Shown: positions 5,039-8,595 of the stretch, one piece after another | Layout: each line of letters starts with the position of its first letter | Position numbering within the stretch: the first letter of the stretch is position 1 | NCBI GenBank assembly: GCA_023488565.1 | Contig: JAMDDZ010000024.1 | Coordinates: forward strand, 1-8,595 | From: Bacillota bacterium | GTDB lineage: Bacteria > Bacillota > Sulfobacillia > Sulfobacillales > Sulfobacillaceae | Direction of reading: 5' to 3' | DNA: 8,595 bases | The notes under the pieces: generated by a model | Seen by the model: only the letters and a program-made list of their open reading frames with translations | Databases searched by the model: none | Told to the model about the DNA's origin: nothing | Made by a program: the position numbers and the translations under genes

Positions 5039-7525
5039 ATGGCGGAATCATTGCAATTCAGTTCATCAGTATTTGATTACTTGTCGGATGCCGTCATTAT
5101 CACTGATGCCGATCAACGAATCCTCTACGTCAATCGGGCAGTGGAACATATGACTGGTTATAGTGCTTCCGAATTGCTGGGGAATAACCCCAGGATGTTC
5201 CAAGGGATTGAAACCGATTTTAAGACGCGTCGCAATATCCATGAAACCTTGTCGTCAGGAAAGCCTTTTTTCGGGGCCATTTTAAACTATCACAAACTGG
5301 GGCACGCGTTTTGGAACCAACTATCCATTACTCCTTTACGCTCAAATAACGGAGCCATTACCCACTTCATTAGTCTGCAACGCGATATCAGTGAGTCTCA
5401 TGAGGCGGTTGAGCGCCGGCATCGAGACCAACAACGAATGTCCCTTCTGGCTATGTTGTATCAAGCTTTAGCCGACACCAGGCAAATCTTCCGGGATCAC
5501 GAGTCAGAACCGGCCACTACCGTGTTCCAATTATGGTGTGAACACCTTACGGACATTATTGATGCGCGGGTAGCTTTTGTCGGCACCATTAATCCAGGGG
5601 AACATTGGGTCCAGTTCTTGGCATCAGCCGGAGTCTCACGAGACTATACTGAGCAACTTAACATTAGCGATGACCCAAACATTGCCGAGGGCAGGGGGCC
5701 GGCCGGGAAATCCCTGAGAACCCTAAGGGCAGTTTTAGGTAATGTCCATGATCCCTCCTTTTCTCCGTGGCGAGAGAGCGCTACCGGATTTGGGCTCGGA
5801 AGCTATCTCACAGCGTCCGCGTTATGTCAGGATCAATGTCGGGTACTACTGGCAGTGTACCGCGCTCCGGACCATCCCTTCATGTCCGATCTGGAGCCCC
5901 TATTTCTCCAGTTGGCGCACGAGGCAGCCGACTTTCTCGATCGTCGTACTACGACAAAACGACTGCAACGGTTAGAAGAATATCGTGAAGCCCACCGTGA
6001 AATGCAAACCCTTCTGCTATCCACGCTAGACGAAGCCCAAATATACACGATCTTAGCAGAAACCTTGGTTCGCTACACTGATGCAAAAGGGATCGATGTC
6101 CTTGCGCAAACCGAAGACAGTCCCACCTTTCGGCGGATGCGCGTTGCAGGAAGTCTAGCTCCCTCGATGGAAAAGTTGCCCACGCCCTCTACCGTGCCAC
6201 AGGAGCCGGAGATGCCGATACCCTTGCCAACCAGGGTTTGGTTGGCAAAGAGCCCGTTGATTATTTCTTTTCCCGGACGGAACTCTCAGTTGCCCGGCCC
6301 ATGGAAACAGCCTCCGCTGTCCCAGATGGGGGTTGTCGCCGCATGGCCTTTGCTGCAGCGCGGCACTCTCAAACCGATAGGGGTGGTAACCATTGTTGCA
6401 GAAGATCCCGATACATTTTCACCTGAACTCATGCAACTGGTAGGGGAGATTTTACAGTCTGCCAGCTTGGCCCTGGCTATTGCCCACGACCGTCAGCATA
6501 TCGAACGGCTCCAAAGGTATCAAAACGCTGCACTTCATGCACAGCACGAATTCCTACAATTGCCTGATGCTGCGTCGCTTTATGACAGTTTGGTGCGTTT
6601 GCTGGTGAAAGAAACCGATTGTACCGGGGCATACGTTGTCCAACCTGATCCGACCTCCCTCGATCTTAAAATGGTTGCCGTGGCCGCGCGCGACCCGGGC
6701 ATTCATATGGCACTCACATCCCTTCACCCCTCGCGTGATCCAGAAAAAATTCCCGAAGGCCACTTGCTTTGCAGCCGGGCGTTTCGGGAAGGACACCCCT
6801 TGGGACCAGTTAACCCTGGAGAAGATTCCACTTTGTCCAAGTGGATTACTCAGGATCCTCGCATGAGCGGCCTAAAGGGGGTCGTAGCCTGGCCAGTCCT
6901 AGAACGAGACCAACCTGAGCCCACCGCAGTCTTGGCCATCATGTCGGAAAATCCGCGCGACTTTACCCCTTCGTTAATGAAGCTCTTAGCTCAACTCATG
7001 GAAAGCCTGCAAGTCGTGCTGGAACAATTGAAAAGCCGTAACGAAATTGCCCAACTAGCGTGGCGGGATCCATTGACCGGAGTGGGCAATCGCCGCGCTC
7101 TGGACGGATATCTGGAACAATCCTTGTCGCAAGCAAACGTGTCGCGAACTCATTTTGCGGTCTGTTTACTAGATTTGGATGATTTTAAGCCAGTGAACGA
7201 TCATTATGGCCACGATGTAGGAGACCGTGTGCTGCAGGTTTTATCGCATACTCTAGCGGATAGTATACGCACGACCGATTTTTTGGCCCGACTTGGCGGG
7301 GACGAATTTGTACTGATTTTGGACAATATTGTCCAGATCTCTGATGTTGATAATATTTTGCAAAAAGTTGATGAACACATTGCGCGCCCTATAGACATAA
7401 CTCCAACCATATCGGTAACGGTTCATGCCAGCATCGGCATCGCGTTATTTCCTGAGGCCGGGCTCCGGCCTCAGGACCTCCTGCGGCACGCTGACCAAGC
7501 CCTTTATGTCAGCAAATCGCTCTAG
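5039..7525 (+). CDS. Sensor diguanylate cyclase: LOV-like PAS, three GAF-like domains, GGDEF
   Basis: This enzyme makes cyclic di-GMP from two GTP, controlled by sensory domains; there is no membrane segment, so it is cytoplasmic. In 828-residue numbering: PAS about 7-120, a short coiled linker, GAF-like about 135-305, 318-490 and 500-665, and GGDEF about 676-828. The signature GGDEF (753-757) is intact, with LDLDDFKPVND before it, and RTTD (744-747) five residues upstream is the product-inhibition I-site. The PAS domain is LOV-like: N50, R52, Q55, N83, N93 and Q114 match flavin contacts, but the photoactive Cys is P51. The second and third GAF-like domains share a GVVA(A)WP...E(D/N)P..F(S/T)P pattern, so they look duplicated. 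ATG 5039 is chosen over 5009 because AAGGAG (5023-5028) is 10 bases before it. The protein ends LYVSKSL, short of the usual K-x-x-G-R-(N/R) tail; in-frame codons for GRR follow the TAG. Confidence 0.93.
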   Translation: MAESLQFSSSVFDYLSDAVIITDADQRILYVNRAVEHMTGYSASELLGNNPRMFQGIETDFKTRRNIHETLSSGKPFFGAILNYHKLGHAFWNQLSITPLRSNNGAITHFISLQRDISESHEAVERRHRDQQRMSLLAMLYQALADTRQIFRDHESEPATTVFQLWCEHLTDIIDARVAFVGTINPGEHWVQFLASAGVSRDYTEQLNISDDPNIAEGRGPAGKSLRTLRAVLGNVHDPSFSPWRESATGFGLGSYLTASALCQDQCRVLLAVYRAPDHPFMSDLEPLFLQLAHEAADFLDRRTTTKRLQRLEEYREAHREMQTLLLSTLDEAQIYTILAETLVRYTDAKGIDVLAQTEDSPTFRRMRVAGSLAPSMEKLPTPSTVPQEPEMPIPLPTRVWLAKSPLIISFPGRNSQLPGPWKQPPLSQMGVVAAWPLLQRGTLKPIGVVTIVAEDPDTFSPELMQLVGEILQSASLALAIAHDRQHIERLQRYQNAALHAQHEFLQLPDAASLYDSLVRLLVKETDCTGAYVVQPDPTSLDLKMVAVAARDPGIHMALTSLHPSRDPEKIPEGHLLCSRAFREGHPLGPVNPGEDSTLSKWITQDPRMSGLKGVVAWPVLERDQPEPTAVLAIMSENPRDFTPSLMKLLAQLMESLQVVLEQLKSRNEIAQLAWRDPLTGVGNRRALDGYLEQSLSQANVSRTHFAVCLLDLDDFKPVNDHYGHDVGDRVLQVLSHTLADSIRTTDFLARLGGDEFVLILDNIVQISDVDNILQKVDEHIARPIDITPTISVTVHASIGIALFPEAGLRPQDLLRHADQALYVSKSL
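7451..7475. repeat. Perfect 11-bp inverted repeat inside the GGDEF coding region
   Basis: CCTGAGGCCGG (7451-7461) and CCGGCCTCAGG (7465-7475) are separated by 3 bases. It would make a very stable RNA hairpin about 50 bases before the stop codon. There is no T run after it, so it is not a standard terminator. It encodes residues PEAGLRPQ in a loop that varies in the family. Confidence 0.8.
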
Positions 7526-7606
7526 GGACGCCGCCCCCATTCGTGGTTTGTCTACCAATCGCCAGATACCAATGAGGCCCCAGAATACCGCTCCGAAATC
7601 GACTAG
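7526..7606 (+). other. In-frame tail-like segment after the cyclase amber stop
   Basis: Directly after TAG 7523-7525 the same frame runs 26 more codons to TAG 7604-7606, starting GRRPHSWFVYQ. GGDEF domains usually end Y-x-(A/S)-K-x-x-G-R-(N/R) and then a short aromatic tail. With the stop codon left out, YVSKSL-GRR fits this pattern exactly. It may be a remnant of the ancestral C-terminus or a readthrough extension. It has no start or ribosome site of its own. Confidence 0.35.
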
Positions 7607-7672
7607 CTACACGAAATGGCCCTGGGTTTCCCCTTTGCCGGGCTCAATGACCATCATGATTTAAAGTTTCAC

Positions 7673-7678
7673 TATAAT
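7673..7678 (+). promoter_or_regulatory. Predicted -10 box of the methyltransferase promoter
   Basis: A perfect TATAAT in an AT-rich stretch, about 70 bases before the methyltransferase start. The only -35-like match is ATGACC (7647-7652) with a long 20-base spacer, so the promoter may need an activator or an alternative sigma factor. The leader up to the ribosome site at 7734-7741 would be about 50 bases. Confidence 0.45.
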
Positions 7679-7748
7679 AATGATATAGAGGACTCTTTCG
7701 CTGAAACCTTTCCGTATCAACACCACTAAAATCTTAGGAGGCGGTTGG

Positions 7749-8381
7749 ATGAATGGCGAGGAATATGCTACACAATTATTTGTGCATGAAGACGCCATCT
7801 TGGCTGGGGTGCGCCGCGACATCATCGATCGGGGCATGCCTGCAATTTTTGTTCCCCCTCACATCGGCCACTTGTTATCCTTACTTGTAAAGTTAAACAA
7901 CAGCCATGACGCTCTAGAGATTGGCGCTTTAGGCGGATATTCCGGAATCTGGCTGGCACGTTCACTGCCGTCCGACGGCCACTTGACATCACTGGAATTA
8001 AACCCTGAATACGCAAGGGTTGCCCAACACAACCTCGAACGCGCCGGACTGGGACCAAAAGTTCATTACGAAATAGGACCGGCGTTGCAGTCGTTGGAGA
8101 AACTGCTGCAAGCCGGTCATCGGTACGATTTCTTTTTAATCGACGCGGACAAAGAAAACTATCCAGCATACCTCGCTTTTGCCATTGAAATGGCCCGACC
8201 GGGCGCCATTATTGCAGGTGACAATGCGCTATTGCACGGACGTGTCGTAGACTTTGACGATTTGTCACCGAGTGCTGTTGCCATGCGACAGTTTAATGAA
8301 CAGATGGCCACGCATCCGAGGCTCACCGCTATGATGATCACTATGGGAGATGGGCTTTCCATTGCTCGAGTCAACTATTAA
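7749..8381 (+). CDS. SAM-dependent O-methyltransferase (CCoAOMT/COMT-like, family 3)
   Basis: A class I methyltransferase that moves the methyl of S-adenosylmethionine to a hydroxyl group, usually of a catechol-type compound, with a divalent metal. 210 aa, normal for the bacterial family. Motif I is ALEIGALGGYSGIWLA (55-70), and E83 in SLELNPE should hold the SAM ribose. The metal ligands are D132 (FLIDADKENY), D158 and N159 (IIAGDN). The C-terminal DGLSIARV strand is typical of the family. ATG 7749 has a strong TTAGGAGG site (7734-7741) with 7 bases of spacing, and a TATAAT lies upstream. A terminator follows, so it is probably a single-gene transcript. The substrate cannot be told from sequence, and no biosynthetic neighbours suggest one. 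Confidence 0.95.
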   Translation: MNGEEYATQLFVHEDAILAGVRRDIIDRGMPAIFVPPHIGHLLSLLVKLNNSHDALEIGALGGYSGIWLARSLPSDGHLTSLELNPEYARVAQHNLERAGLGPKVHYEIGPALQSLEKLLQAGHRYDFFLIDADKENYPAYLAFAIEMARPGAIIAGDNALLHGRVVDFDDLSPSAVAMRQFNEQMATHPRLTAMMITMGDGLSIARVNY

Positions 8382-8395
8382 ATGACCACTCGCAA

Positions 8396-8438
8396 GCAAC
8401 CGACTACCCACATTGGGCAACCGGTTGCCGCGATTTTC
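8396..8438 (+). terminator. Rho-independent terminator of the methyltransferase gene
   Basis: Outer stem GCAACCG (8396-8402) with CGGTTGC (8422-8428), and an inner hairpin CCCA-cat-TGGG (8407-8417), followed by CGCGATTTTCT. An alternative fold is the 14-bp palindrome at 8416-8429. It starts 14 bases after the stop codon. The GC-rich hairpin at 8453-8486 with a TTTT tail may act as a second terminator in the plus direction. Confidence 0.55.
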
Positions 8439-8443
8439 TAAAA

Positions 8444-8595
8444 ATGAACTCTCCCGCCGCCTGACCCTAACGGGGTGAGGCGGGGGTTTTCTGAGGTCAC
8501 CCTCTGGAAGTTCCTGGTTCTACGACCGCTGCGCCGAGCCGTTAGGCCACGTACGTCTTATGCTGGATCTCCCCAGGCGTCGATTCGGACCGTTC
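8444..8595 (-). mobile_element. Right end of a second IS200/IS605-like element, partial
   Basis: Read on the minus strand, a GC-rich hairpin (CCGCCT-g-ACCC at 8457-8467 paired with GGGT-g-AGGCGG at 8473-8483, extendable to 8453-8486) is followed by GGGAGAGTTCAT. This matches the left-edge end, where the hairpin is followed by GGGGAGGTTCAA. The element would extend to the right, beyond the window. No intact TnpB frame is visible: the three minus frames in 8450-8595 all contain stops or give only a few residues, although one reads SENPRL into the hairpin, like many TnpB C-termini. The fragment may be a decayed gene or only the guide-RNA scaffold region. Confidence 0.45.

Noticed and set aside
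7822..8169. 115-residue minus-strand open frame
   Set aside because: It is antisense to the methyltransferase, whose motifs are all intact; it has no supporting signal.
8542..8595. Minus-strand frame of 17 residues ending TAA at 8542 as a TnpB C-terminus
   Set aside because: It is too short to carry a family motif, and another frame fits the usual TnpB ending into the hairpin equally well, so no coding call was made.
1..8595. CRISPR arrays, tRNA or rRNA genes
   Set aside because: No regularly spaced direct repeats, cloverleaf-like segments or rRNA-like stretches were seen on reading.

Overview
The window looks like a piece of a bacterial chromosome of moderate GC content. Strong AGGAGG-type ribosome binding sites, a TTG and a GTG start, a stress-protein gene and an aerobic molybdenum hydroxylase fit a Gram-positive (Firmicutes-like) aerobe, possibly a Sulfobacillus-type acidophile. 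That placement is a guess from gene style and cannot be proven here.

Layout. Both window edges carry hairpin right ends that resemble IS200/IS605 (TnpB-type) elements. They are in opposite orientation, so both right ends face inwards. Left to right between them: a minus-strand molybdenum hydroxylase operon transcribed coxL, coxM, coxS (3768 down to 111) with ATGA stop/start overlaps; a minus-strand universal stress protein gene (3920-4393) with its own promoter and a terminator that separates it from coxL; a minus-strand GNAT acetyltransferase gene (4490-4921); a divergent intergenic region with a good plus-strand promoter; a large plus-strand sensor diguanylate cyclase with PAS/LOV-like, three GAF-like and GGDEF domains (5039-7525); and a plus-strand SAM-dependent O-methyltransferase (7749-8381) with its own promoter, ribosome binding site and terminator.

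How the genes work together. CoxL (Mo-MCD), CoxM (FAD) and CoxS (two 2Fe-2S clusters) form one heterotrimer that oxidises a substrate and passes electrons from Mo through Fe-S to FAD. CoxL carries the form II-like PYRGAGR loop, not the Cys-containing loop of true CO dehydrogenase, and the L-M-S order is unusual, so the substrate is open. The other four genes have no visible pathway link to it. They look like separately transcribed sensing, stress and modification genes.

Most notable: the N-terminal PAS domain of the diguanylate cyclase keeps the LOV flavin-contact residues at exactly LOV spacing, but has Pro in place of the photoadduct Cys. In addition, the cyclase gene stops at an amber codon just where a typical GGDEF C-terminal tail would continue, and readable GRR-type tail codons follow it. 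No stretch over 300 bases is free of genes. The longest gap, 7526-7748, holds this tail-like segment and the methyltransferase promoter.
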